Source: Halomonas sp.
GTDB lineage: Bacteria; Pseudomonadota; Gammaproteobacteria; Pseudomonadales; Oleiphilaceae
Reading direction: 5' to 3'
DNA: 6,204 bases
Assembly (NCBI GenBank): GCA_007135745.1
Contig: SLIH01000391.1
Location: forward strand, 1 to 6,204
In this document: piece after piece, positions 1-6,204 of the stretch
Position numbering within the stretch: position 1 is the first letter of the stretch
How the letters are laid out: every line of letters starts with the position of its first letter
Notes under the pieces: generated by a model
The model's database searches: none
The model's input: only the letters and a program-made list of their open reading frames with translations
What the model was told of the DNA's origin: nothing
Translations under genes and position numbers: made by a program

Positions 1-1
1 C

Positions 2-1063
2 AGCGACGACGGTCGAATTATCGGACTGCTCCAGATTACCCGTGAGAGCAGTGATTTCGACCAGCGTGTCGCCGCGCTTCGGGCCAATGCCTGGTGGATA
101 TGGTCCATCATGGGGGGAGCCATTCTGCTGGTTGCCATTGCCGGGCACTACGGGGGTGTGGGGCGCCACGTGGATCGCCTTCTTGAGGTGATGGAGCGGG
201 TCCGGGAAGGTGATCGGGCGGTTCGTGCCAATCCGGGAGGACCGCGTGAGCTGCAACAGGTGTCCGGTGCGCTCAACGAAATGCTGGCCAGTATTGAGAA
301 AGCGGAACACGAGATCCGAGCTCAGAAGGCACGCGAGGCCCAGTTGAATCAGCGCCTCCAGCACCAGGAAAAAATGGCGATGATTGGCCGTGTTGCCGGT
401 GGGGTTGCCCATGAACTGGGTGCACCCCTGAGTGTTATCGAAGGTCGCGCACGAATCATCGAGCGGCGTTCGGATGATGAAAGCACCCGCCGTCACTTCG
501 AAGATATTCGCACCCAGGTTCACCGCATGACCCGGATTATCCGCCAACTGCTGGACTGTTTCCGGCATGCCCCCAGCACCGATCAGACCCGTTTCACGGC
601 ACGGGAGTTGATTGATTGCGTTCTGGAGGCTGTGTCCGGTGAAGGCTATGAACGAGGCATCCAGCTCGACCTGGATATACGCTCCCCCGAAGCCCTTATT
701 GAGGGGGATCAGACGCGCATTGAGCTTGCGCTTTCGAATCTCCTGCGCAACGCCTTCCAGGCGGCAGAGAGTCGTGTTCTGCTCACGGTGCATAAGGGGG
801 CCCAGGCAGTGGCGATCACGGTCGAGGATGACGGGCCAGGTATATCCGGAGAGGATCGAGACACAGTCTTCGAACCCTTCTATACCACCAAACCGGCCGG
901 CGAAGGCACGGGCCTTGGGCTGGCTGTCGTCAAGAGCGTGATGCAGGAGCACAAAGGGGGCGTCATCATAGGCACCAGCCGTTGGGGTGGCTGTGCCATG
1001 GTTCTCCAGTGGCCACCGCTCAGAAGTGAGGCCATCTATAATGATCAGGAGCAGAATCCATGA
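2..1063 (+). CDS. Sensor histidine kinase, HAMP-HisKA-HATPase (5' end missing)
   Basis: This is the C-terminal 353 residues of a membrane-bound histidine kinase. The frame is open to the window edge, so the real start lies upstream, and the internal ATG at 110 falls inside a membrane helix. Visible residues 1-30 look like the end of an extracytoplasmic sensing domain (GRIIGLLQITRE). About 31-51 is a membrane helix starting at WWIW, followed by a HAMP-like segment (about 52-105) and a charged helical linker. The HisKA H-box HELGAPL puts the phospho-accepting His at residue 137. The HATPase domain has the N-box Asn near 250 (LLRNAFQA), G1 DDGPGI at 276-281, F-box FEPFYTT, and G2 GEGTGLGL at 300-307. 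All catalytic boxes are intact. The stop overlaps the regulator start (ATGA), so the two are co-translated. The H-box style resembles NtrB/ZraS-type kinases that partner sigma-54 activators. The signal is unknown because most of the sensor domain is outside the window. Confidence 0.95.
   Translation, partial: SDDGRIIGLLQITRESSDFDQRVAALRANAWWIWSIMGGAILLVAIAGHYGGVGRHVDRLLEVMERVREGDRAVRANPGGPRELQQVSGALNEMLASIEKAEHEIRAQKAREAQLNQRLQHQEKMAMIGRVAGGVAHELGAPLSVIEGRARIIERRSDDESTRRHFEDIRTQVHRMTRIIRQLLDCFRHAPSTDQTRFTARELIDCVLEAVSGEGYERGIQLDLDIRSPEALIEGDQTRIELALSNLLRNAFQAAESRVLLTVHKGAQAVAITVEDDGPGISGEDRDTVFEPFYTTKPAGEGTGLGLAVVKSVMQEHKGGVIIGTSRWGGCAMVLQWPPLRSEAIYNDQEQNP
1047..1051 (+). promoter_or_regulatory. 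Shine-Dalgarno for the response regulator
   Basis: AGGAG lies 8 nt before the ATG at 1060, inside the last codons of the kinase gene. It supports that start and, with the ATGA overlap, translational coupling of the pair. Confidence 0.75.
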
Positions 1064-2448
1064 GTGGAAATCGCATACTGGTGGTTGAGGATGATCGCAG
1101 CCTGGCCGACCTGCTGCGCGAGGAACTCGATCTGGAAGGCTATGACGTCCGGGTTGCCCATAGTTGTCGTGATGGGGTAGTGGCCTGTCAGGAATGGGAT
1201 CCTGCGCTGATTATCTCCGACCTGAGGTTGCCGGATCAGGATGGCATGGCCATTCTGCGTTTCGTTCAGGAGCAACCGAAGCCCCCGCTATTTCTACTGG
1301 TTACGGCGTTTGGCACCGTTGATCAGGCCGTGGAGGCGCTCAAGGCAGGAGCCGACGAATTTCTGACCAAACCGCTGTCAATGGATCACCTGTTGTTGAT
1401 GGTCAAGCGGTTGCTGGAGCAGCGGGCGTTGCGGGATGAGGTCTCCGTTTACCGTGCTGCGCAGGACCATGGCAGCTTCCATGGATTGCTTGGCACCAGT
1501 GAGCCCATGCACCGGCTCTTCGGGCAGATTCGCCAGGTGGCCCAGGGGGATATGCCGGTTCTGGTGCTTGGTGAAAGCGGTTCCGGCAAAGAATTGGTGG
1601 CCAGAGCCATCCATGCCGAAAGCCCCCGTTCTGAAGCGCCTTTTGTGGCCGTTAACTGTGCCGGTATTCCATCAGAGCTGATGGAGAGTGAATTCTTCGG
1701 ACATGCGCGCGGCGCTTTTACCGGAGCGGACAAGGCCCGGTCCGGCCTTTTTGGTCAGGCCGACGGCGGCACACTGCTGCTCGATGAAATTGCCGAAATG
1801 CCGCTGCAGTTGCAGGCCAAGTTACTGCGTGCCCTGCAGGAAGGGGCGATTAAACCGGTGGGCTCCGATCAGGAAGAAACTGTGGATGTGCGTGTTATCG
1901 CCGCAACCCACCGCAACCTGAGTGAGCGCGTGGCCAATGGCGAATTCCGGGAAGATCTCTACTACCGATTGGAAACCCTGGCGCTGGAAATTCCGCCGTT
2001 GCGGGAACGCGGTGATGACATTGAGTACCTGGCCATGCATTTCATGGAACAGGCCGCCACACGCAACAGCAAACAGGGCCTGCGTTTTGATGACAGCACA
2101 CTGCAGTGCCTCAGTAGCTATGATTTCCCCGGTAATATTCGTGAACTGGCCAATGCGATTGAGCGGGCTGTAACTTTCTGCAATGGTGACCGGGTTATGC
2201 CGGATCATCTGCCATCGCGGCTGCGCGAGGCCTGCGGCAAGGGCAATCTGGATGCACTGATCGGCGGTGGTCAGGCCTTGCCTCAGACTGGTCCACCCGA
2301 GACTCTTCCAACGCTTGAAGAAGTTCAGCAGAACTATGTGGATTATGTGCTGAAACAGGTGGACGGCAACAAGCGCCAGGCAGCGAAAATCCTTGGCATC
2401 AATCGCCGGACGCTGTATCGCTGGCTGGCCCCTGAGGACGAGGTTTGA
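1060..2448 (+). CDS. NtrC-family sigma-54-dependent response regulator
   Basis: This complete 462-aa cytoplasmic transcription activator is the likely partner of the overlapping kinase. The receiver domain (about 1-120) has the acidic pair D11/D12, phospho-acceptor D54 (SDLRLPD), T82 and K104 (TKP). The AAA+ sigma-54 interaction domain (about 143-385) has Walker A GESGSGKE at 171-178, the sigma-54-contacting GAFTGA loop at 218-223, Walker B LLLDE at 239-243, and the REDLYYRL and PLRER motifs with candidate arginine fingers. The C-terminal Fis-type helix-turn-helix (about 437-456, NKRQAAKILGINRRTLYRWL) binds DNA. Length and domain order are typical of NtrC/ZraR/AtoC-like proteins, and nothing is missing. 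With an intact GAFTGA it should drive RNA polymerase-sigma-54 from upstream enhancer sites. I found no convincing TGGCAC-N5-TTGC promoter in the window, so its targets are not visible. The neighbouring convergent antiporter operon is a possible target by location only. The specific subfamily name is uncertain. Confidence 0.97.
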   Translation: MSGNRILVVEDDRSLADLLREELDLEGYDVRVAHSCRDGVVACQEWDPALIISDLRLPDQDGMAILRFVQEQPKPPLFLLVTAFGTVDQAVEALKAGADEFLTKPLSMDHLLLMVKRLLEQRALRDEVSVYRAAQDHGSFHGLLGTSEPMHRLFGQIRQVAQGDMPVLVLGESGSGKELVARAIHAESPRSEAPFVAVNCAGIPSELMESEFFGHARGAFTGADKARSGLFGQADGGTLLLDEIAEMPLQLQAKLLRALQEGAIKPVGSDQEETVDVRVIAATHRNLSERVANGEFREDLYYRLETLALEIPPLRERGDDIEYLAMHFMEQAATRNSKQGLRFDDSTLQCLSSYDFPGNIRELANAIERAVTFCNGDRVMPDHLPSRLREACGKGNLDALIGGGQALPQTGPPETLPTLEEVQQNYVDYVLKQVDGNKRQAAKILGINRRTLYRWLAPEDEV

Positions 2449-2458
2449 GGGGCGGACG
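2449..2458. other. 10-bp convergent intergenic gap
   Basis: Only 10 bp separate the stop of the response regulator from the stop of the 572-aa membrane subunit on the opposite strand. A 6-bp inverted repeat (ACGTCA at 2456-2461 and TGACGT at 2480-2485, 18-nt loop) spans the junction. It has no T-tract on either side and the loop is long, so I do not call it a terminator. Transcription from each side probably runs into the other gene. Confidence 0.6.
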
Positions 2459-4177
2459 TCAGATGTAATAGAGCAGCAGTGACGTGACGAGCAGCACAGC
2501 GACCCAAAGCACCATATTGCCGGTAGGCCAGGTGCGAGCCAGTACGCCCTGTGGGCCATGAAAGCGCAAGGCCTGGGAAACGATCTGGCGCAGAGGCCAG
2601 AGCATGGCGGTGAGCAGATTGCGCCATGCGATGGTGCCATAGTGGTGAATAAACCTCACTGCACGGGGTGAGGCTTTACGGTAGAACCAGTCCGTGTCGA
2701 GAGTGATCTTGTCCTTTGGTGCCATGAATTTGAGCAGCACGAAAAAGACCAGGCCCACGAATGAGAGAAGCTGTAGATCCCAGAATACATGGGCGAGTGT
2801 GTAGGCGTTGTAGTCCACCGGCTGATGAGGCAGCAGTTGATACAGCAATTCTGGCCGCACACCGATGTAAATACAGAAAAACGCAGCGATGCCCATGGCA
2901 ATGAGCATGTTTGCTGGTGCCTCCCGGGGACGCAATCCACTGTCGTGCCCCATAAAGGCGAACCAGGGGAGTTTCAGGCCAACGCTCAGGAATGTACCCG
3001 CCGACGCCAGTGAGAGCATTAGCCAGACCAGGGCCGCCTGTTGGTCTGCATAGGCTTCGAGAATCATGGTCTTGCTGACAAAACCGCTGGTCAGCGGTAA
3101 GGCCGAGATCGAGAAAGCCGCGATCATGTAGAAGATGAAAGTGAGCGGCATATAGCGATAGAGCCCGCCCAGCTCGGTAAGCTTCATCCGGCCCGTCATG
3201 TGGATGATCGCCCCGGCGCTCATGAACAGCAGTGCCTTGTACAGTATATGGGCGAATGCGTGGGCTGCGGAGCCGTTAAGAGCCATGGCGGTTCCGAGGC
3301 CGACACCGGCCACCATGAAGCCTACCTGACTGACAATATGAAAGGCCAGCAACCGACGGATATTGTTGGCCAGTACCGCATAGGTAACCCCCCAGAGCGT
3401 CATCACCGCGCCCAGCCAGATTAAAGCTTCCGTTTCCGGGAATCCTCGCATGAGCGTGTAAACCGCGGTTTTTGTTGTGAACGCGCTCAAAAATACGGCG
3501 CCGGTCACCGTGGCTTCCGGGTAGGCATCCGTCAGCCAGGCATGCAGGGGGGGAACTGCGGCATTGACCATGAAGCCAATCAGAATCAGCCAGAACGCCG
3601 TGCCACCGATCTCGATGGCATCAAAGCTCAGACTGCCTGCCTGTGTGTAATAGAGTACGATGCCCGCCAGCAGCAACACGCCACTGGCCGCGTGTACCAG
3701 AAGATAGCGGAAACCGGCTGCCATTGAGGCCGCCTGGCGATTGCGCCAGATCAGCCAGACCGACGCCAGCAACATCAGCTCCCAGAAGACGTAGAGCGTG
3801 ATCAGGTCCCCGGCAAAAACCGCCCCCATGGCGGAGCCGGCGTAGATAAAGCCAGCCATATGCTGGACATTGTCCCGGACATGCAGGGCATAGATGGCGC
3901 CAATGAGGGCCATTATCCCGAACACATGGGCGAAGACCAGACTCAGCGAGTCCGCGCGGCCCAGGGTCATCTCCATGTTCAGGAACTGAAAGCTCCCATA
4001 GGTTCCCGGCGCAGTGCCAAGTACCGCGATCAGCGCCAGGCCGGGAACTGCCAGACGGACAAATTTCTGCACCACACCCTGAAAGACAGGGACCAGAAAC
4101 GCACCCAGAATCAACACCAGGGCGGGGGAGAGCCACTCCACGAAAGGCCAGTCGATCAGGAACAACTCATGCATCAT
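2459..4177 (-). CDS. Proton-translocating subunit, NuoL/M- and MrpD-like (572 aa)
   Basis: This polytopic inner-membrane protein belongs to the proton-conducting transporter family (antiporter-like subunits of Mrp antiporters and complex I). It has about 14 core helices. TM5 carries E133 (VFWEL). The TM7-8 region reads PPLHAWL, DAYPEAT and LSAFTTK, with K236 in TM8. K314 lies in a later helix (AHILYKALLF) and K369 in TM12 (SGFVSK). At the TM7 position where relatives have the key Lys there is N205 (FMVNAAVPPLH). After the core, roughly the last 100 residues form an extension: a helix, a polar stretch with DWFYRK (near 496-501), an amphipathic segment and a final membrane helix. This may be a short counterpart of the NuoL/MrpA lateral arm. 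The ATG at 4177 overlaps the preceding stop (ATGA), with a weak AGAG 6 nt upstream; a second ATG follows at 4174. It is the last gene of the operon. The DAYPEAT style is seen in subunit-D paralogs of Mrp-like clusters; the exact subunit letter is uncertain. Confidence 0.9.
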   Translation of the reverse strand: MMHELFLIDWPFVEWLSPALVLILGAFLVPVFQGVVQKFVRLAVPGLALIAVLGTAPGTYGSFQFLNMEMTLGRADSLSLVFAHVFGIMALIGAIYALHVRDNVQHMAGFIYAGSAMGAVFAGDLITLYVFWELMLLASVWLIWRNRQAASMAAGFRYLLVHAASGVLLLAGIVLYYTQAGSLSFDAIEIGGTAFWLILIGFMVNAAVPPLHAWLTDAYPEATVTGAVFLSAFTTKTAVYTLMRGFPETEALIWLGAVMTLWGVTYAVLANNIRRLLAFHIVSQVGFMVAGVGLGTAMALNGSAAHAFAHILYKALLFMSAGAIIHMTGRMKLTELGGLYRYMPLTFIFYMIAAFSISALPLTSGFVSKTMILEAYADQQAALVWLMLSLASAGTFLSVGLKLPWFAFMGHDSGLRPREAPANMLIAMGIAAFFCIYIGVRPELLYQLLPHQPVDYNAYTLAHVFWDLQLLSFVGLVFFVLLKFMAPKDKITLDTDWFYRKASPRAVRFIHHYGTIAWRNLLTAMLWPLRQIVSQALRFHGPQGVLARTWPTGNMVLWVAVLLVTSLLLYYI

Positions 4178-4488
4178 GGGTTTCTCTGTGTGTCGGCTCG
4201 GTTCTCGGATGAATCATCAAGGGCCTGGTAAGCCACCAGTTCGTCCTTGTAATAGTCCTTTTCGCGATAGACCAGACCAAAGCCCAGGCCCTTGGCCAGG
4301 GCGATCAGGGTCAGACAGGCCAGAGCGCCGAATAGGGCGCCAAAACCACCCCAGGATTCCCAGACAAAGCGATCGTAGCCGGTGGGTATCAACAGATCCG
4401 CGATGACCAGCGCGACCATGGCAGCAAGCAGTACCCATTTCAGCCATCCGGCGTTTCGTACCAGGGCGTCGAGCAGTTTTACGAGCAT
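4174..4488 (-). CDS. Small two-helix membrane protein of antiporter operon (unknown function)
   Basis: This 104-aa protein lies between two proton-translocating subunits, overlapping the next gene by 4 bp and starting 24 bp after the previous stop. It has two predicted membrane helices (about 16-34, starting at LKWVLLAAM, and about 47-66, starting at GGFGALFGA) joined by a short loop with PTGYDRFVWES. A charged C-terminal tail carries REKDYYKDE (75-83), probably cytoplasmic. I chose the ATG at 4488 because GGAGAGGA sits just upstream. A GTG at 4500 in the same frame would add four residues but has no ribosome-binding site. From memory, small proteins with a similar aromatic loop, GALFG helix and KDYY tail occur in other antiporter or complex-I-like clusters, usually annotated hypothetical. 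It does not look like MrpF or MrpG, which have three helices, or MrpC. A structural or assembly role in the complex is inference. Confidence 0.85.
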   Translation of the reverse strand: MLVKLLDALVRNAGWLKWVLLAAMVALVIADLLIPTGYDRFVWESWGGFGALFGALACLTLIALAKGLGFGLVYREKDYYKDELVAYQALDDSSENRADTQRNP

Positions 4489-4490
4489 TG

Positions 4491-4498
4491 TCCTCTCC
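4491..4498 (-). promoter_or_regulatory. Shine-Dalgarno deciding the start of the small membrane protein
   Basis: On the minus strand GGAGAGGA precedes the ATG at 4488; the GGAG core is 6 nt from it. It overlaps the competing GTG at 4500, which itself lacks an upstream purine-rich site, so the shorter reading is preferred. Confidence 0.65.
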
Positions 4499-4512
4499 AC
4501 ATTGGATTCGGA

Positions 4513-5991
4513 TCAGTTGCCAAAGATGCCGCCGAGCATGACGCGCAGCGGATCCGCGGCCAGAAACAGAACGACACAGCCCAGGGCTGTCATACACAGC
4601 GGCACCACGCAAAGTGCCGGCGCCTCCCGGATGCCGCCCCTGTAGCCATCCGTCGGCGGCATCAGAAACGCCCTCACTACCGGCATCAGCAAATACGCGA
4701 TATTGAGCAGTGTGCTCAGCATGAACACCATGATCATCAGAACCTGACCGGCCTCGGCCGCACCCAGCACCAAATGCCACTTGCTCCACAATCCCCCCAT
4801 GGGGGGCGCGCCGATCACGCACAGCGCCCCCAGCAGGAAGGCACCCATGGTGAAGGGCATGCGTCGGCCCAGACCATCCATTTCGCTGATAAGCGTCTTT
4901 TTGCTGGCGACATAAATGGCGCCGGCGCAGAAGAACAGCGTGATCTTGCCAAAGGCGTGCATGACGATATGCATGCCACCGCCAATGGTTGCGAGTTCGT
5001 TGGCGAGCATGGCCCCCAGGGTGATGTAGGAGAGCTGGCTGACCGTGGAATAGGCCAGCCGGGCCTTGAGATTGTCTTTCTGCAGCGCGACCAGCGACGC
5101 CGCGAGCAGCGAAAAAGCGGCGATGTACATCAGCAGTTCGGCCGTCCAGAGCTCGCTCAGGTAATCGTGCCCGAAGATGTAGGTGCTCACCTTGAGTATG
5201 GTGAATACGCCCGCCTTGACCACGGCGACGGCGTGCAGCAGTGCAGAGACCGGGGTGGGGGCCACCATGGCCGCGGGCAGCCAGCGATGGAAGGGCATCA
5301 GCGCCGCCTTACCGATGCCGTAGATATAAAGCACCAGCAACAGCGCGCCCAGACCGTGGGCGACGTGTCCTTCCATGATCCCGCCATCGGTGAAGCTGAG
5401 CGTTCCGGTCAGCCACCAGGTGGAGACGATAGCCACCAGCTGGAAGCCAATGGATGTGCTGAGCAGCAGCCCAATGTAGGTGCGAGCCCCTTTCTTGGCG
5501 GCGCTGTTCCCCTTGTGGGCCACCAGCGGATAGGTGGACAGCGTCAGGACTTCATAGAAGATAAAAAGCGTGAACATGTTTTCGGAGAAGGCGATGCCCA
5601 ATGCCGAAAACAGAGCCACCGCGAAACAGGCGTGAAAACGCGACTGTCGGACTTCGTGCGTACCGCGCATGTAACCGATGGAATAAAGCGAGGTGATAAT
5701 CCAAAGGCCAGAGGCCACCAGGGCGAAGACCATCCCGAGCGGCTCAACCTCGAAAGCGATGTTCAGGCCGGGCAGGAGCTCAAAGAGCGTTACTCCTGGG
5801 CGGTCGCCCGCCAGTACGGCGGGCAGTATCTGCAGTACCACAGCGAACAGAGTTATCGCGGTGGCCACCATCAGCCCATCACGCAGGTTGGGTCTGCGGC
5901 TGTTGAATGCAATCAGAAGCGTCCCCAGGATCGCGACCGCAAGGGCAAGTGGAATGGCCGTGGTGGGTTCAAGAAAGGTGAACCGATTCAC
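4513..5991 (-). CDS. Proton-translocating antiporter subunit D, MrpD/NuoN-like (492 aa)
   Basis: This complete inner-membrane subunit has about 14 helices and usual MrpD/NuoN length. The full set of expected ion-path residues is present: E147 in TM5 (FIFYEVLTLSTYP), K228 in TM7 (GIGKAALMPFHRWLP), H253 and K259 in TM8 (APTPVSALLHAVAVVKAG), K350 (MHAFGKITLFF) and K405 in TM12 (APPMGGLWSK). In this family these residues relay protons across the membrane and couple them to cation exchange or to a partner redox module. It starts with GTG at 5991, which overlaps the stop of the upstream gene (GTGA) and has a strong GGGAGGT site. The small two-helix gene follows after 24 bp. Its APTPVSALLH signature is the canonical one and differs from the DAYPEAT version in the 572-aa paralog. 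MrpD-like is the best label from sequence alone; the substrate cation (Na+ or K+) cannot be told. Confidence 0.93.
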   Translation of the reverse strand: MNRFTFLEPTTAIPLALAVAILGTLLIAFNSRRPNLRDGLMVATAITLFAVVLQILPAVLAGDRPGVTLFELLPGLNIAFEVEPLGMVFALVASGLWIITSLYSIGYMRGTHEVRQSRFHACFAVALFSALGIAFSENMFTLFIFYEVLTLSTYPLVAHKGNSAAKKGARTYIGLLLSTSIGFQLVAIVSTWWLTGTLSFTDGGIMEGHVAHGLGALLLVLYIYGIGKAALMPFHRWLPAAMVAPTPVSALLHAVAVVKAGVFTILKVSTYIFGHDYLSELWTAELLMYIAAFSLLAASLVALQKDNLKARLAYSTVSQLSYITLGAMLANELATIGGGMHIVMHAFGKITLFFCAGAIYVASKKTLISEMDGLGRRMPFTMGAFLLGALCVIGAPPMGGLWSKWHLVLGAAEAGQVLMIMVFMLSTLLNIAYLLMPVVRAFLMPPTDGYRGGIREAPALCVVPLCMTALGCVVLFLAADPLRVMLGGIFGN

Positions 5992-6204
5992 TGGTAACCT
6001 CCCATCAGCGTATCAGCCGCTTGTTCAGCCAGCCCCACTGATAGCGAGGTTTCTACCCCGAAATATAGGCATGCGAGCGTGAGCACCCAGGTGGGAATCA
6101 GCAGGAACAGGGGAGCCTCGCGCACGGTCTGGTTTTCATCTGCTGGCGCGTAGAAATAGGCGATCTCCACCACCTTCCAGATATAGAGAATGGCCAGTAT
6201 TGAC
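5988..6204 (-). CDS. Proton-translocating antiporter subunit D-like protein, C-terminal part (5' end missing)
   Basis: The visible part is the last 71 residues of a membrane protein whose start lies beyond 6204. The frame stays open to the window edge, and a GTG at 6173 sits mid-helix, so it is not taken as the start. It begins in a membrane helix (SILAILYIWKVVEIAYF), followed by a polar loop containing ADENQTVREAP. A last membrane helix (LFLLIPTWVLTLACLYFG) and a short tail (VETSLSVGLAEQAA) complete it. Helix-VVE-YF, then an acidic loop, EAPL and IPTW is the ending I know from subunit-D members of Mrp-like antiporter clusters. It would therefore be a third paralog in the operon. Its stop overlaps the GTG of the next gene by 4 bp. 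The catalytic Glu and Lys residues are outside the window, so its activity cannot be judged. Confidence 0.8.
   Translation of the reverse strand, partial: SILAILYIWKVVEIAYFYAPADENQTVREAPLFLLIPTWVLTLACLYFGVETSLSVGLAEQAADTLMGGYQ
5997..6003 (-). promoter_or_regulatory. Strong Shine-Dalgarno for the GTG-started subunit D gene
   Basis: GGGAGGT on the minus strand lies 5 nt upstream of the GTG at 5991, inside the last codons of the preceding gene. It supports the GTG start despite the absence of an ATG nearby, and indicates coupled translation. Confidence 0.75.

Larger units (their letters stand above)
2459..6204 (-). other. Mrp-like cation/H+ antiporter operon (3' portion)
   Basis: Four consecutive minus-strand genes have junctions of GTGA overlap, 24 bp, and ATGA overlap, so they are almost certainly one transcript. 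Three encode paralogous proton-translocating subunits and one a small membrane protein. No NADH, hydrogenase or formate module genes are visible, which favours an Mrp-type antiporter over complex I or a hydrogenase, but the upstream part is not seen. No promoter or terminator of this operon lies in the window. Confidence 0.75.

Noticed and set aside
110..112. ATG as the start of the histidine kinase
   Set aside because: The frame is open from base 2, and this Met sits inside the membrane helix that begins at the upstream WWIW. The gene clearly begins before the window.
1308..1330. TGGCAC matches resembling a sigma-54 -24 element (also near 1491, 2643, 2717, 3595 and 4014)
   Set aside because: None has a TTGC-like -12 element at the right spacing, and all lie inside coding sequence.
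2456..2485. Inverted repeat ACGTCA/TGACGT as a possible terminator
   Set aside because: The stem is only 6 bp, the loop is 18 nt and there is no T-tract in either direction.
1822..2640. 272-codon open frame on the minus strand across the regulator's 3' end
   Set aside because: It is antisense to the AAA+ and HTH coding region, which is unambiguous, and its product has no recognisable motif.
4793..4806. Perfect 14-bp palindrome CCCCCCATGGGGGG
   Set aside because: It encodes the conserved Pro-Pro-Met-Gly-Gly before TM12 of the 492-aa subunit, so the symmetry follows from Pro and Gly codons. No regulatory context is seen.
4774..5997. Long open frame on the plus strand (407 codons) opposite the 492-aa subunit gene
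   Set aside because: Its translation is rich in Gly, Gln, His, Arg and Asp with no recognisable domain, and lies exactly antisense to a well-supported membrane protein gene. It is a shadow of high-GC codon use.

Overview
The window comes from a moderately GC-rich bacterium (high 50s percent by eye). The protein styles suggest a gammaproteobacterium or related proteobacterium, possibly marine or salt/alkali-exposed. I infer this from the NtrC-type two-component pair and the Mrp-like antiporter subunits; no marker gene in the window fixes the taxon. Almost every base is coding. There are two convergent gene blocks with only 10 bp between them, and both run off an end of the window.

Left block, plus strand, 1-2448: the 3' part of a membrane-bound sensor histidine kinase (end of an extracytoplasmic domain, last membrane helix, HAMP-like linker, HisKA, HATPase), overlapping by ATGA with a complete NtrC-family response regulator (receiver, sigma-54 AAA+ domain, Fis-type helix-turn-helix). 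They form a two-gene signalling operon that should act at sigma-54 promoters. Its signal and targets cannot be read from the window.

Right block, minus strand, 6204-2459: four tightly packed membrane-protein genes read right to left. They are the C-terminal end of a subunit-D-type proton-translocating protein, a complete 492-aa MrpD/NuoN-like subunit, a small two-helix membrane protein of unknown function (104 aa), and a 572-aa NuoL/M/MrpD-like subunit with a long C-terminal extension. Three paralogous proton-translocating subunits plus a small membrane protein, with no quinone or NADH module in view, fit an Mrp-like multisubunit cation/H+ antiporter, or the membrane arm of a related ion-pumping complex. 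The rest of that operon would lie beyond 6204.

The most interesting points are the asymmetry among the paralogs and the small unknown protein. The 492-aa subunit keeps the usual TM5 Glu, TM7 Lys, TM8 Lys and TM12 Lys set, whereas the 572-aa subunit has Asn where the TM7 Lys is expected. I see no RNA genes, insertion sequences, CRISPR arrays or att sites, and nothing that requires a wholly new type of system.
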